NCBI GenBank assembly: GCA_016177735.1
Contig: JACOUS010000014.1
Coordinates: 186,001 to 250,000, forward strand
Length of the DNA: 64,000 nt
Source of the DNA: Ignavibacteriales bacterium
GTDB taxonomy: Bacteria > Bacteroidota > Ignavibacteria > Ignavibacteriales > Melioribacteraceae
Direction: 5' to 3'
Shown here: in pieces, positions 1-9,345 of the stretch
Numbering within the stretch: position 1 is the stretch's first letter
Layout of the letters: every line of letters starts with the position of its first letter
Program-made: the position numbers and the translations under genes
The notes under the pieces: model-generated
Databases searched by the model: none
Told to the model about the DNA's origin: nothing
Seen by the model: the letters and a program-made list of their open reading frames with translations, nothing else

Positions 1-1496
1 TCCTTCGATGAAAATTTTTTTACGAGAGAGAGATAATTCAGATTAACGTAAACAACGCCGCCTTCGGCATACAAAATTTTTATCGATTCTTGTTCAACTT
101 GCCCGATCTTAATTGTTTCGAGTCCGGCATACTGCCCGATGCCGAAATTTTCGTGAACAACGTAATCTCCTCTTTTGATCGAAGCAAAATCTTTTGTGCG
201 GGATTTTTTCGCTTTATACTTTGCACTCAGTTTTGTTCTGTACGGTTTGTTGAAAATTTGGTAATCGGTCAGCAACAAAAGTTTATCTGCTTTAGAAATG
301 AATCCGCTTTTAATTGCGAGCACAGTGATTTTGATTTTTGCTTCTTCGAACAAACGAGCGAGTTCTTTTTTGTAATCGGATAACAGTTCGCGAAGTCTGC
401 TGCTTTGCAATTCATTTTCAACCGCGATGATAATCTGAAAATTTTTCGAAGCGTAATCTGTCAGCAGATTAAACAGAAGTTCGTAGTTGGAATTAATAAC
501 CGGTGCTTCGATAAGATTCAATTGCAGCCGTTCGTCATTTTTGCCGAGTTTGTCTTCAATAATCCATCGTGCATTTTTATTGAACAATCTATCAAGTGAA
601 AAATTTTTATTCTCTTCTTGCCCGCCTAAAGAATGGCGGGTAAATTCTTGTCCGCCTTCGGCGGATTGTTCTTCCTCGTAAAGTTCCTCTTTCAATTCAT
701 CATCAAGATCATTTCCCATTTGAAAAGTTTGTTCTGCTTCAACTTCTTCTTTAAAAATATTTTCGAGTTCGTATTCATCAGCAAAGATGAGCGGGTTATC
801 GAGATAATCGAATATCGAGCCGGATAAATCCGCGCCGTCTCCATCAATCGAAGCTGCAATTGTTGTGTTTGTAATTTTATCGAGCGAGCGCTGGCTTTCC
901 GGATCGAAATGGCGGATCGATTCGAGAAAATCTCCGTCGTATTCCAAACGAGCCGGCTGTTTTTCGCTGTACGACCAAAAATCAATTATCGAACCGCGCA
1001 CGGAAAACATTCCGGGCGAATCAACATATTTATCGCTGTTATAATTTATTGCATTCAGGTATTCAATCAGTTCGTTGTAAGTAATGCTTCCGCCGATCTC
1101 AATCCGCGTTGTGTTTTTATCAATCTCTTTTTTTGGCGGAAGTTTTTTTGCAAGCAGTTCGTAAGTGGAAACGAGAATAAATTTTTCTCTTTCGGAAAGG
1201 TCGGTTAATTTTTCTTGAAGCATTTCGGAATTAAAATCATCTGCCGTTACAACGACATCGCCAACACCGAGAATGCTCAGTTCAACTTTTGTTTCGTTAA
1301 CAGATTGAACCGTGGGACATAAAATTAATAATTGCTTTTCCGTTCCAATGAGTTCGGCAGCAAACAATGCGCGCGCAGAACCAGCCAGCGGAGAAATAAA
1401 AATCTTTCCACCGGGGTTTTTGGACTTCTCTATTTTTTGTTTAAGAATTTTTAACGCTTCGAGCTTATCAAAAATTATTTTTTCGGGTTTGTTCAT
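1..1496 (-). CDS. mfd: Transcription-repair coupling factor Mfd, N-terminal part (runs off left edge)
   Basis: Mfd is the ATP-dependent translocase that removes stalled RNA polymerase from damaged DNA and recruits UvrA. The minus-strand frame is open from ATG at 1496 to base 1, about 498 residues; the helicase part is outside the window. Visible are a UvrB-like module (SPGMFSVRGSIIDFWSY near residue 155) and the start of the CarD-like RNA-polymerase-interacting domain (GDYVVHENFGIGQYAGLE from about residue 443). Between these modules, near residues 277-295, lies a Gly/Gln/Glu-rich stretch encoded by two copies of a palindromic repeat inserted in frame. Family identity is recognised from the RID motif and domain order; I am confident despite the truncation. 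Confidence 0.9.
   Translation of the reverse strand, partial: MNKPEKIIFDKLEALKILKQKIEKSKNPGGKIFISPLAGSARALFAAELIGTEKQLLILCPTVQSVNETKVELSILGVGDVVVTADDFNSEMLQEKLTDLSEREKFILVSTYELLAKKLPPKKEIDKNTTRIEIGGSITYNELIEYLNAINYNSDKYVDSPGMFSVRGSIIDFWSYSEKQPARLEYDGDFLESIRHFDPESQRSLDKITNTTIAASIDGDGADLSGSIFDYLDNPLIFADEYELENIFKEEVEAEQTFQMGNDLDDELKEELYEEEQSAEGGQEFTRHSLGGQEENKNFSLDRLFNKNARWIIEDKLGKNDERLQLNLIEAPVINSNYELLFNLLTDYASKNFQIIIAVENELQSSRLRELLSDYKKELARLFEEAKIKITVLAIKSGFISKADKLLLLTDYQIFNKPYRTKLSAKYKAKKSRTKDFASIKRGDYVVHENFGIGQYAGLETIKIGQVEQESIKILYAEGGVVYVNLNYLSLVKKFSSK
616..668. repeat. Two palindromic CTTGYCCGCC repeats inserted in frame in mfd
   Basis: Two inverted repeats lie back to back: CTTGCCCGCC-N8-GGCGGG and CTTGTCCGCCTTCGGCGGA. 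The same cores occur in intergenic DNA near 1719, 20281 and 60263. Here they are read as codons of mfd on the minus strand (SAEGGQEFTRHSLGGQEE) with no stop, so the element adds residues without breaking the gene. Confidence 0.75.
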
Positions 1497-1692
1497 TTTT
1501 CAAAATAGTATTTTATGATTTTCTTCGCGAACTATACGCGCTTAAAGATTTTCAAGTGCAAGGGCGTTAAGAATCCGCGGAGTTGTTTAAAATATACTTT
1601 ACCCCACAACGCATAGCGCCGGGAAATTCTTCTGTAAAACCGATAAACAAAGTTAATTCGTTTTAAACAATTTCGCTTGAATGAAAAAGAAA

Positions 1693-1707
1693 GGCGGTAA
1701 AGCCGCC
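1693..1707 (-). terminator. Hairpin terminator after the frameshifted T9SS gene
   Basis: Stem GGCGG / CCGCC with loop TAAAG. On the minus strand it is followed by TTTCTTTTTC and lies about 60 bases after the stop of the T9SS gene ending at 1766. A partial copy of the CTTGTCCRCC palindrome follows at 1719-1741. Confidence 0.5.
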
Positions 1708-1765
1708 CCTTCTCGATGCTTGTCCACCTTCGGCGGACTGTATGCTTGATACAGGATACTTGATT

Positions 1766-2206
1766 TTACTTTAAAAGTAACATCTTCTTTGTTAATGAAT
1801 TTCCATTTGTGGTTAGGTTATAGAAATAAACTCCGCTTGGCAAACTTGAACCGTTGAACGGAATTTCGTAACTGCCGGCTTCGTGGTAACCGTTTAATAA
1901 ATCTGCTACTTCTCTTCCCAATACATCGTAAACTTTTAGCGTTACTTTACCTGAATTCTTTATTGTGTATCTGATCAATGTTGTTGGGTTAAAAGGATTG
2001 GGATAATTTTCTGATGTTAATACTTCGCTTCCGATTGTTTCCGCACTGCTTATTTTACTTGCCGCAGATTCGTTTTGTGTTGCCGCGTTCGTATAATCAA
2101 AGATGTGTCCCAAACTTGCAAATGCGGTTGTCTTCGGTGTCATCCCTTTTACTTTCAATCCTATCTCAACTTTATCATATCCTCTTTCTGCATTTACTGA
2201 ATTCAA
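1766..2206 (-). CDS. C-terminal T9SS sorting-domain part of a frameshifted secreted protein
   Basis: This 146-codon frame continues the product of the gene at 2203-5031 after a frameshift. It holds the usual end of a T9SS cargo: SENYPNPFNPTTLIRYTI, then KVYDVLGREVADLL, then GVYFYNLTTNGNSLTKKMLL. Reading the same frame upstream gives SFVWLLNSVNAERGYDK, which joins smoothly to KIDL of the upstream frame if one base is restored near 2218. The TTG at 2206 is therefore probably not a real start. Without this part the upstream protein would lose its secretion tag. Confidence 0.8.
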   Translation of the reverse strand: MNSVNAERGYDKVEIGLKVKGMTPKTTAFASLGHIFDYTNAATQNESAASKISSAETIGSEVLTSENYPNPFNPTTLIRYTIKNSGKVTLKVYDVLGREVADLLNGYHEAGSYEIPFNGSSLPSGVYFYNLTTNGNSLTKKMLLLK

Positions 2207-5031
2207 CAGCCAAACGAAAGATCAATTTTATTTGGATTGCCTTCGATTACTTTATCTATGTTTTCGCCTCGTACTGTGTAATCAAAAACAAGCTCGTCTG
2301 CACCAACTGGTATGGTTAAATCCTTTATTCCTTTCATCAAATCCCAGGCATTGCTTGGTGTCAAATCAAACTTTTCTTTTGTTTTCAATTCTTCCAAATC
2401 TGCCGGAAAAAAATCTACTCTTTGTTCAGAACCGTCTTTCATCTTGAAATGGATTTTGTTAAGAACAACTTCAAGATATTCTTCAGGATTGTTCATAATT
2501 GCAATTGAACGGGAATAAACATCCGGATTGAATTCTGATTCTTTGCTTAATGTTTCGCTGCTCAGTGTTACAGTATATGGAGAAGCTGTTCCGCTTGTGT
2601 AAACATATTTTGCAGTTGCTGAACCGGTTGATACAGAAGGGTTATAGCAATAACCACCGGTACCTTTTGAAACTGGTGCCGACCATGTAGTACCGCTATT
2701 TCTTGTGTACATTAGTTGATAACCACCTGTTGTGTAGAATAAATCAATCTTGTTTGTTGCTAATGCAGTTATTGTAGGCGCATACTGATCGCCGGAAGTT
2801 ACTTGCCAGTACTGATAAGGCCAGCTTCCGTTTGCACTTGTATTCTTTGTATAAAATGTTCTTGGGCTAACCGGAGTGCCGCTGCTGTTGTCGTATCTTA
2901 TCCATGCAAGATGAACACCGCCGTCCGCCGGAACTCCGCTGATTGTTGGCCAATAATTTACAGATGCACCCGGAACCAAGTTTGAAAGATTTAACGGAGT
3001 TGAAGTCCATGTCCCGTCACTGTTTTGGTAACGGTAATAAATGCTCGTACTGCTTCTATAAGAAAATAAATTATAGCCGGAATTACCGGACGATGCTATC
3101 GAAGGTGATTCGTCCGAAGATGTTGTTATTTGTGTTGTTGTCCAATTTGCTGCTGAAGTAGGTGCTGAGGTTGTTGTATGTTTTGAATAAAGCCCTGAAT
3201 TAGTAACATAACAAATTGTCTTTCGCAAACTTGACGTATTGTAAGTAATTACCGGTACCGGATTTGATGACGAGACAGACGAGGCAAGTAGATATTTATT
3301 ATTCCATGTTGAACCGCCGTCGGTACTCATCGAAAAATACACATCGTAATTTGTTCCGTTACTTCTCTGCCAGGTTATCATTATTTGATTTGCTGAACCG
3401 ACTGCGATTGATGGGTAGTTATTATTATCATTATCGTAACTGATTTTAATCGGACTTTGCCAGGTTCCGCTTACATATTTTCGATAAAAAATTTCTCCAT
3501 AAGAATAGAAAACTATATGATAATTACCCGAAGCATCCTGAACAATTTTTCTTTGACCCTCTTTTGCTGTAGACGAAGAACCTATTGTTTGGTTATTTTC
3601 TGCAAGTTGGGGTAAAAAACCAAAAGTATAAAATCCATCTGTCCCACCGGCATAAACAATTCCGGAACGATCTGCATCAGGATATACTCCGTAAATTCCG
3701 AGTGCCCAGTTGGGCCATGAATAGACACTTTTTCTGAAGAACAACGAATTTGCCGGGTCTATGCTGAGCGATTGAGTAAAGTCGTCGTAATACCCCTCTT
3801 CTATCGGGCTTTCAGGACTTGAAATATTCATTACTCTGAAACCCTGAGTATAGTGTGAAACGTAAATATATTTTCCTCTAACGAACATTTGATGAATGGT
3901 ATTCGGAATCCAGTTGGTGTCAATTTGTGATAGGTTAGTAATGCCGGTCGTATTTAGTTCGGGAACATAGTATCCGCCCTTCAAGGAACTACTTGTACCT
4001 AACAGAGAAGTTTTCCATGTTCTTAAAAATGCACCAATTCTTCTCGGGCTGCGCAGCACACCATTATTAGCATATAAATTTATGTCGTTCGGTGAATATA
4101 AATTAGGATAATCCCGTTCTGCCGCTAATTCATCGGTTGTAAATATGTACTGACCGTCATCTGTGGGCCAGGCAGAGTGAGTAAAAATGTAATCGAATTT
4201 GGTATCTGTCGATTGTACTGTAGTTGGTGAAGCTCTATCGGAATCGTATAATTGTTCCACTCTGTTATTTACTGTTACCGAATTTGTATTTATAGTAATA
4301 TCTATAACTTGCATTCCGGCGTTACTGCAAGCGGCGTATAATTTTGACGTGGTCGCGCTTAAGCTCTTAGCATACAATTCGTGAACGGCTATGCCGTTTC
4401 TATTTTGGTTGTTTGTTGTTGTAACGTTGACATTACCAACCAATGTTGGAGAAGCCGGTGTATTATTTAAATTCCAGACGGAAATATTTGGCGTTAAAGC
4501 CGCTACATATAAATATCCGCCCGCTATTGTTAGTGTGTGTGATTTGGGGCTTTCTGTTGTTGGTGCAATTTTGCCAACATAGACCGAAGTAAAACTGCCG
4601 CTGGGATCTATTAAAATTGTACCGCCGGTACTTATTGCAGCATTCAAATTTATAATCAAAACCAACGGCATAGTAACACTGTTTGTTGCAAGATAAGCGT
4701 AAACAGTTCCGTTTTTTTCAAAGGTCTCAACATCCGGGGTTTCAAGTCTAAAATCCAATGAAGGATCAGATGGGTTGTAATTGATTTTATTAATATGAGC
4801 AACTTCAATTGGATTAGAAGGACTGCTGGTATTAATAATACTAAGTCCGCGGTCTAATGTTGCAAGAGCGTAATTAGTATTATTTATCTTAACACCCCAG
4901 ACATCTTCAACCCCGAAGTAGCGGTTGAATTTTGATTTATTGTAAAGGTAAGTATTATACTTTACCTGAGAGAATACAATAAAGGAACCGGATAAGAGAA
5001 AAGCTATAATGAGAAGAAATAACTTTTTCAT
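2203..5031 (-). CDS. Large secreted LVIVD / Asp-box repeat protein, frameshifted before its T9SS tail
   Basis: Predicted exported beta-propeller-like protein. Residues 1-21 form a signal peptide (MKKLFLLIIAFLLSGSFIVFS). Residues about 50-430 hold LVIVD-type repeats (GLSIINTSSPSNPIEVAHI; FRVMNISSPESPIEEGYY). Residues about 470-830 resemble sialidase/Asp-box repeats (STDGGSTWNN; TRNSGTTWSAP). The frame ends at 2203 with IDLSFGC, but homology to T9SS cargo continues in the next frame at 1766-2206, so a one-base deletion (real or a sequence error) is likely. ATG 5031 has GGAGG upstream (minus strand AGGAGGTTAT). Substrate or ligand is unknown; a cell-surface or extracellular role is inferred from the secretion signals only. 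Confidence 0.75.
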   Translation of the reverse strand: MKKLFLLIIAFLLSGSFIVFSQVKYNTYLYNKSKFNRYFGVEDVWGVKINNTNYALATLDRGLSIINTSSPSNPIEVAHINKINYNPSDPSLDFRLETPDVETFEKNGTVYAYLATNSVTMPLVLIINLNAAISTGGTILIDPSGSFTSVYVGKIAPTTESPKSHTLTIAGGYLYVAALTPNISVWNLNNTPASPTLVGNVNVTTTNNQNRNGIAVHELYAKSLSATTSKLYAACSNAGMQVIDITINTNSVTVNNRVEQLYDSDRASPTTVQSTDTKFDYIFTHSAWPTDDGQYIFTTDELAAERDYPNLYSPNDINLYANNGVLRSPRRIGAFLRTWKTSLLGTSSSLKGGYYVPELNTTGITNLSQIDTNWIPNTIHQMFVRGKYIYVSHYTQGFRVMNISSPESPIEEGYYDDFTQSLSIDPANSLFFRKSVYSWPNWALGIYGVYPDADRSGIVYAGGTDGFYTFGFLPQLAENNQTIGSSSTAKEGQRKIVQDASGNYHIVFYSYGEIFYRKYVSGTWQSPIKISYDNDNNNYPSIAVGSANQIMITWQRSNGTNYDVYFSMSTDGGSTWNNKYLLASSVSSSNPVPVITYNTSSLRKTICYVTNSGLYSKHTTTSAPTSAANWTTTQITTSSDESPSIASSGNSGYNLFSYRSSTSIYYRYQNSDGTWTSTPLNLSNLVPGASVNYWPTISGVPADGGVHLAWIRYDNSSGTPVSPRTFYTKNTSANGSWPYQYWQVTSGDQYAPTITALATNKIDLFYTTGGYQLMYTRNSGTTWSAPVSKGTGGYCYNPSVSTGSATAKYVYTSGTASPYTVTLSSETLSKESEFNPDVYSRSIAIMNNPEEYLEVVLNKIHFKMKDGSEQRVDFFPADLEELKTKEKFDLTPSNAWDLMKGIKDLTIPVGADELVFDYTVRGENIDKVIEGNPNKIDLSFGC

Positions 5032-5067
5032 ATAACCTCCTGATTTATTTTATTGTGTTAGTGATTG

Positions 5068-6408
5068 TTATTTTACCAGAGCCATTTTTTTGTTATCTAC
5101 AAAATTTCCAGCTCGCCCTGGCGAGTAAACTCTGATACTATATATATATATTCCGCTTGAAAGGTTTTTTGCATTAAACTCTATTTCGTAATTTCCCGGT
5201 GTTTGCTCTTTACTCACAAGTGTTGTTACTTCTCTTCCCAACAGATCGTAGATTTTAACTGTTACAAAAGACAATTGAGGAATAGTATATTTTATTTTTG
5301 TTTTGGGATTAAAAGGATTGGGATAATTTTGAGATAAAGAATAGCTTATATTTTCAAAAGTGTTCCCGTCTTTCACATCGGTAATATCAGCTTTTTTATA
5401 AATGCCGGACAGAGTCCCAACATACATAGTTTTTCCTATTAAAAATATATTTTTAAGCCGTCCTAAATCTGCTGATTGAAATCCTGGTCGAGACCCACCT
5501 TGTAACGGAAGACTCTCCGTACCGCTCAACTTTTGCCAATTAATTGTTTGTTTTTCCGATACATATATGCCCGTTGTTTTCGCTACGTATAATTTTGAAT
5601 TAACTGTATCTATGTAGAGAGACAAATAGCGGGATGTTAATGAATAGTCTATTGAATCAACCTGATTCCAGCTTGAACCACAATTATCTGTTATAAAAAA
5701 AGATTCTAAATATATTCTGCATTCTAATTTATTGTCAGTTAAGATTTCTCGGGGTCCCAACGGAGGTTGACTAACATACTGCCAAGAATAACCGTCATCA
5801 GTACTCTTGTAAAAAGCCTGGAAAAATTGTACGTCATCATACGCATATAAAACAGAATCTTTTGCGAGTGAGAAGTTGAATGCAACAAAGCGTCCGTGAC
5901 TTGAAGCAGGAAATTCGCCTATTAAACTCCAGGTATCTCCCCCATCAACACTTTTGTAAACTTCATTATTAAGTGCATCTACTGCATAAAATTTATTCTC
6001 GTTAAATGGTGAAGGATGAAACCATTTTATTAGATAATTATCCAATCCCATTCCTGTCCATGTTTTACCACCATCGATTGATTTGAAAGGTGTTCCTGAG
6101 CCGCCATAGGGGCTATTTATTGCTTTAACTATATATATAATATTATGATTTGTTGGATGGAAATTTAAAGAGCCGATACCCCCTTTACTTAAGACAGTAT
6201 CTATTTGAATCCAGTCTTTACCTTTATTAGTAGATCTGTATAAACCTGATATTTGAGATTGAGTAGTGTGAACAGCCGTACCAGCCCAAATAGTATCTCC
6301 AAATACTTGCACTTGTCTTACTACTATAGAATCTAATCCAACAAATTCCCACTGGCTGTAAAGCTTGCTAATACTAATTAAGAAATATATTAACATATAT
6401 TTTTTCAT
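5068..6408 (-). CDS. T9SS-secreted Asp-box beta-propeller protein, paralogue A
   Basis: 446 residues: signal peptide 1-18, about five Asp-box/BNR motifs (RSTNKGKDW, KSIDGGKTW, KSVDGGDTW, KSTDDGYSW, ITDNCGSSW), then a T9SS sorting domain starting at SLSQNYPNPFNPKTKIKYTI and ending in DNKKMALVK. Asp-box repeats form sialidase- or sortilin-like propellers; the ligand cannot be told. It is one of three close paralogues in tandem. Its N-terminal half is almost identical to paralogue C, its middle matches paralogue B, and its tail diverges from both, so it is mosaic. No catalytic sialidase signature is seen. It lies 37 bases upstream of the LVIVD gene start, on the same strand. Confidence 0.8.
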   Translation of the reverse strand: MKKYMLIYFLISISKLYSQWEFVGLDSIVVRQVQVFGDTIWAGTAVHTTQSQISGLYRSTNKGKDWIQIDTVLSKGGIGSLNFHPTNHNIIYIVKAINSPYGGSGTPFKSIDGGKTWTGMGLDNYLIKWFHPSPFNENKFYAVDALNNEVYKSVDGGDTWSLIGEFPASSHGRFVAFNFSLAKDSVLYAYDDVQFFQAFYKSTDDGYSWQYVSQPPLGPREILTDNKLECRIYLESFFITDNCGSSWNQVDSIDYSLTSRYLSLYIDTVNSKLYVAKTTGIYVSEKQTINWQKLSGTESLPLQGGSRPGFQSADLGRLKNIFLIGKTMYVGTLSGIYKKADITDVKDGNTFENISYSLSQNYPNPFNPKTKIKYTIPQLSFVTVKIYDLLGREVTTLVSKEQTPGNYEIEFNAKNLSSGIYIYSIRVYSPGRAGNFVDNKKMALVK

Positions 6409-6496
6409 GAGATTTCCTTTCTTTAACGAAGAATATAATTTTAAACGGAGGAATTGTCTAAACCTAAAATGAAGCTAAGACATAAGAACACTCCTG

Positions 6497-6592
6497 TCAA
6501 GTCGAAAATGCTGTGATTGAATAGTTATGAGAAAAGACAATGAAAGAACTGAAGAGGGAAATAGTTAAAAAGAGAAGAACTAACTTTTTCAT
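6497..6592 (-). pseudogene. Signal-peptide remnant of a second LVIVD-type gene
   Basis: A 31-codon frame on the minus strand reads MKKLVLLFLTISLFSSFIVF and then S, matching the signal peptide of the gene at 2203-5031 (MKKL.LL, SFIVFS), and stops after 11 further codons. The DNA from about 6571 to 6670, covering this start and the intergenic stretch up to the next paralogue, closely matches 5012-5110. It is what remains of a duplicated upstream gene. Confidence 0.65.
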
Positions 6593-6628
6593 ATAACCTC
6601 CTGATTTATTTTATTGTGTTAGTGATTG

Positions 6629-7960
6629 TTATTTTACCAGAGCCATTTTTTTGTTATCTACAAAATTTCCAGCTCGCCCTGGCGAGTAAACTCTGATTGT
6701 GTAAATGTAAATGCCGCTTGAAAGTTTACTGCCATCAAAATTAACCTCGTAATTACCCGCTGATTGTTCTTTGTTAACAAGCGTTGTTACTTCTCTTCCC
6801 AACAAATCATATATCTTGACAGATACAAAAGATGATTGAGGAATTGTATATTTTATTTTTGTAGTTGGATTAAAGGGATTGGGATAATTTTGAGATAAAG
6901 AATAGCTTATATTTTCAAAAGTGTTCCCGTCTTTCACATTGGTAATATCTGTCTTTTTATAAATACCTGAAGTTGTACCGACATACATTGTTTTCCCAAC
7001 TAAAAATATATTTTTAAGTCGTCCTATATCTTCAGGTTGATAATCTCTTTGCAACGGAAGACTTTCACTACCGCTCAACTTTTGCCAATTAATTGTTTGT
7101 TTATCTGAAACATAAATGCCGTCTGTCTTCATCAAATACAATTTTGAATCAGCTTTGTCTATATACAGAGACAAATAGCTGGACGCTGGTGTTGCCGATG
7201 AATCGACCCGCTTCCAACTAAGACCACAATTATCCGTGATAAAGTATGACTCCATATAAACTTTGCATTCTAATTCATTATCGGTTGATATTTCTGGTGT
7301 TATCCCTAGTGGGGGGGTACCAACATAGTGCCAAGAATAACCGTCATCAGTACTCTTGTAAAAAGCCTGGAAAAATTGTACGTCATCATACGCATATAAA
7401 ACAGAATCTTTTGCGAGTGAGAAGTTGAATGCAACAAATCGTCCGTGGCTTGAAGCTGGAAAAGAACCGATCAAATTCCAATCATTACCTCCATTGGTGC
7501 TTTTGAAAACATCTTCATTAATTGCATCTACAGAATAAATCTTGTTGTAATTAAAAGGCGAAATATTCAACCATTTAATTCCATAACCATATTCTCCAAT
7601 ACTAATTTTCGTCCATGTTTTACCACCATCTTCAGATCTATGATAATAGCCTCCAATCGTATAACTAAGAGTCCCTTTAACTATATGAATAATATTATGA
7701 TTATAAGGATGAAAACTTAGTGCAGTAATATCTCCATTACCAAGAGACGTATCTACTTGTGCCCAGTTTTTTCCTTTATCTGTGGATCTATACAAACCAG
7801 TAATTTGTGAGCCGTAATAAAGGTCTGCAGTTCCCGCCCAGATTGTATCTCCAAAAATTTGCATTTGTCTCACCATTAATGAGTCCAAACCAACAAATTC
7901 CCACTGGCAGTATAAATTACTGATACTAATTAAGAAATATATTACCATATATTTTTTCAT
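6629..7960 (-). CDS. T9SS-secreted Asp-box beta-propeller protein, paralogue B
   Basis: 443 residues with the same plan as its neighbours: signal peptide (ending NLYCQ), Asp-box motifs (RSTDKGKNW, RSEDGGKTW, KSTNGGNDW, KSTDDGYSW, ITDNCGLSW) and a T9SS tail from SLSQNYPNPFNPTTKIKYTI. The first 200 residues differ clearly from A and C, while residues about 200-235 are identical to A and the stretch after ITDNCGLSWKRVDSSATP matches C. Function is unknown beyond a secreted, probably surface-bound propeller. It starts 16 bases after the stop of paralogue C on the same strand, so the two may share a transcript. Confidence 0.8.
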   Translation of the reverse strand: MKKYMVIYFLISISNLYCQWEFVGLDSLMVRQMQIFGDTIWAGTADLYYGSQITGLYRSTDKGKNWAQVDTSLGNGDITALSFHPYNHNIIHIVKGTLSYTIGGYYHRSEDGGKTWTKISIGEYGYGIKWLNISPFNYNKIYSVDAINEDVFKSTNGGNDWNLIGSFPASSHGRFVAFNFSLAKDSVLYAYDDVQFFQAFYKSTDDGYSWHYVGTPPLGITPEISTDNELECKVYMESYFITDNCGLSWKRVDSSATPASSYLSLYIDKADSKLYLMKTDGIYVSDKQTINWQKLSGSESLPLQRDYQPEDIGRLKNIFLVGKTMYVGTTSGIYKKTDITNVKDGNTFENISYSLSQNYPNPFNPTTKIKYTIPQSSFVSVKIYDLLGREVTTLVNKEQSAGNYEVNFDGSKLSSGIYIYTIRVYSPGRAGNFVDNKKMALVK

Positions 7961-7976
7961 GAGATTTTCCTCTCTC

Positions 7977-9329
7977 TCATTTTATCAAAGCCATCTTTTT
8001 GTTATCTACAAAATTTCCGGCTCGCCCCAGCGAGTAAACTCTGATTGTGTAAATGTAAATGCCGCTGGAAAGTTTACTACCATCAAACTCTACTTCGTAA
8101 TTACCCGCTGATTGTTCTTTGTTAACAAGTGCTGCAACTTCCCGTCCGAGAATATCGTAGATTTTTAACGTAACATGTTGTAGAGACGGAATATATCCCG
8201 TCTCTACGGTTGGAATTGTGTACTTAATTGTTGTTGTAGGATTAAAAGGATTGGGATAATTTTGAGATAAAGAATAGCTTATATTTTCAAAAGTGTTCCC
8301 GTCTTTCACATCGGTAATATCAGCTTTTTTATAAATGCCGAACAGAGTGCCAACATACATTGTCTTTCCCATTACAAATATATTTTTAAGCCGTCCGGTA
8401 TCTGATGACTGATATCCATATCCTCCTTGTAATGGAAGACTTTCCGTACCGCTCAACTTTTGCCAATTAATTGTTTGTTTATCCGAAACATAGATGCCGT
8501 CTGTTTTCATCAAATACAATTTTGAGGCAGCTTTGTCTATGTATAGAGACAAATAGCTGGATGTCGGCGTTGCCGATGAATCGACCCGCTTCCAACTAAG
8601 ACCACAATTATCTGTAATAAAGTACGATTCAAAGTAGACTCTGCAGTCTAATTCGTTATCCGTATTAATTTCATTTGTATACGGTGGTGCACCTACATAC
8701 TGCCATGAGTTGCCATCATCGGTACTTTTATAAAAAGCTTGATAGAACTGTACATCATCAAAAGCAAAAAGAAGGGAATCTCTTGCAAGGGAAAAGTTAA
8801 AAGCAACAAAACGACCGTGACTCGAAGCCGGAAATTCGCCTATTAAACTCCAGGTATCTCCCCCATCAACACTTTTGTAAACTTCATTATTAAGTGCATC
8901 TACTGCATAAAATTTATTTTCGTTAAATGGTGAAGGATGAAACCATTTTATTAGATAATTATCCAATCCCATTCCTGTCCATGTTTTACCACCATCGATT
9001 GATTTGAAAGGTGTTCCTGAGCCGCCATAGGGGCTATTTATTGCTTTAACTATATGTATAATATTATGATTTGTTGGATGGAAATTTAAAGAGCCGATAC
9101 CCCCTTTACTTAAGACAGTATCTATTTGAATCCAGTCTTTACCTTTATTAGTAGATCTGTATAAACCTGATATTTGAGATTGAGTAGTGTGAACTGCCGT
9201 ACCAGCCCAAATAGTATCTCCAAATACTTGCACTTGTCTTACTACTATAGAATCTAATCCAACAAATTCCCACTGGCAGTATAAATTACTGATACTAATT
9301 AAGAAATATATTACCATATATTTTTTCAT
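7977..9329 (-). CDS. T9SS-secreted Asp-box beta-propeller protein, paralogue C, with a repeat-encoded insert
   Basis: 450 residues: signal peptide, about five Asp-box motifs and a T9SS sorting domain. The first half is almost identical to paralogue A at the DNA level (8840-9290 against 5900-6370), the second half resembles B. In the sorting domain the other copies read KYTIPQxSFV, whereas this one reads KYTIPTVETGYIPSLQHV: the roughly eight extra residues come from a GTAGAGACGG palindrome at 8180-8207. The insert lies just before the first strand of the sorting domain. Whether the tail still works cannot be judged from sequence. Confidence 0.8.
   Translation of the reverse strand: MKKYMVIYFLISISNLYCQWEFVGLDSIVVRQVQVFGDTIWAGTAVHTTQSQISGLYRSTNKGKDWIQIDTVLSKGGIGSLNFHPTNHNIIHIVKAINSPYGGSGTPFKSIDGGKTWTGMGLDNYLIKWFHPSPFNENKFYAVDALNNEVYKSVDGGDTWSLIGEFPASSHGRFVAFNFSLARDSLLFAFDDVQFYQAFYKSTDDGNSWQYVGAPPYTNEINTDNELDCRVYFESYFITDNCGLSWKRVDSSATPTSSYLSLYIDKAASKLYLMKTDGIYVSDKQTINWQKLSGTESLPLQGGYGYQSSDTGRLKNIFVMGKTMYVGTLFGIYKKADITDVKDGNTFENISYSLSQNYPNPFNPTTTIKYTIPTVETGYIPSLQHVTLKIYDILGREVAALVNKEQSAGNYEVEFDGSKLSSGIYIYTIRVYSLGRAGNFVDNKKMALIK
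8180..8207. repeat. GTAGAGACGG palindrome inserted in frame in paralogue C
   Basis: Perfect 10-base arms GTAGAGACGG and CCGTCTCTAC with an 8-base loop. Members of the same family occur between genes at 12361-12390, 25459-25484 and 45309-45334. Here it is translated as part of TVETGYIPSL. Confidence 0.8.
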
Positions 9330-9345
9330 GAGATTTTCCTCTCTC

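Noticed and set aside
2205-2222. Programmed -1 frameshift joining the LVIVD protein to its T9SS tail
   Set aside because: No canonical slippery heptamer is present, so a mutation or sequence error is simpler.
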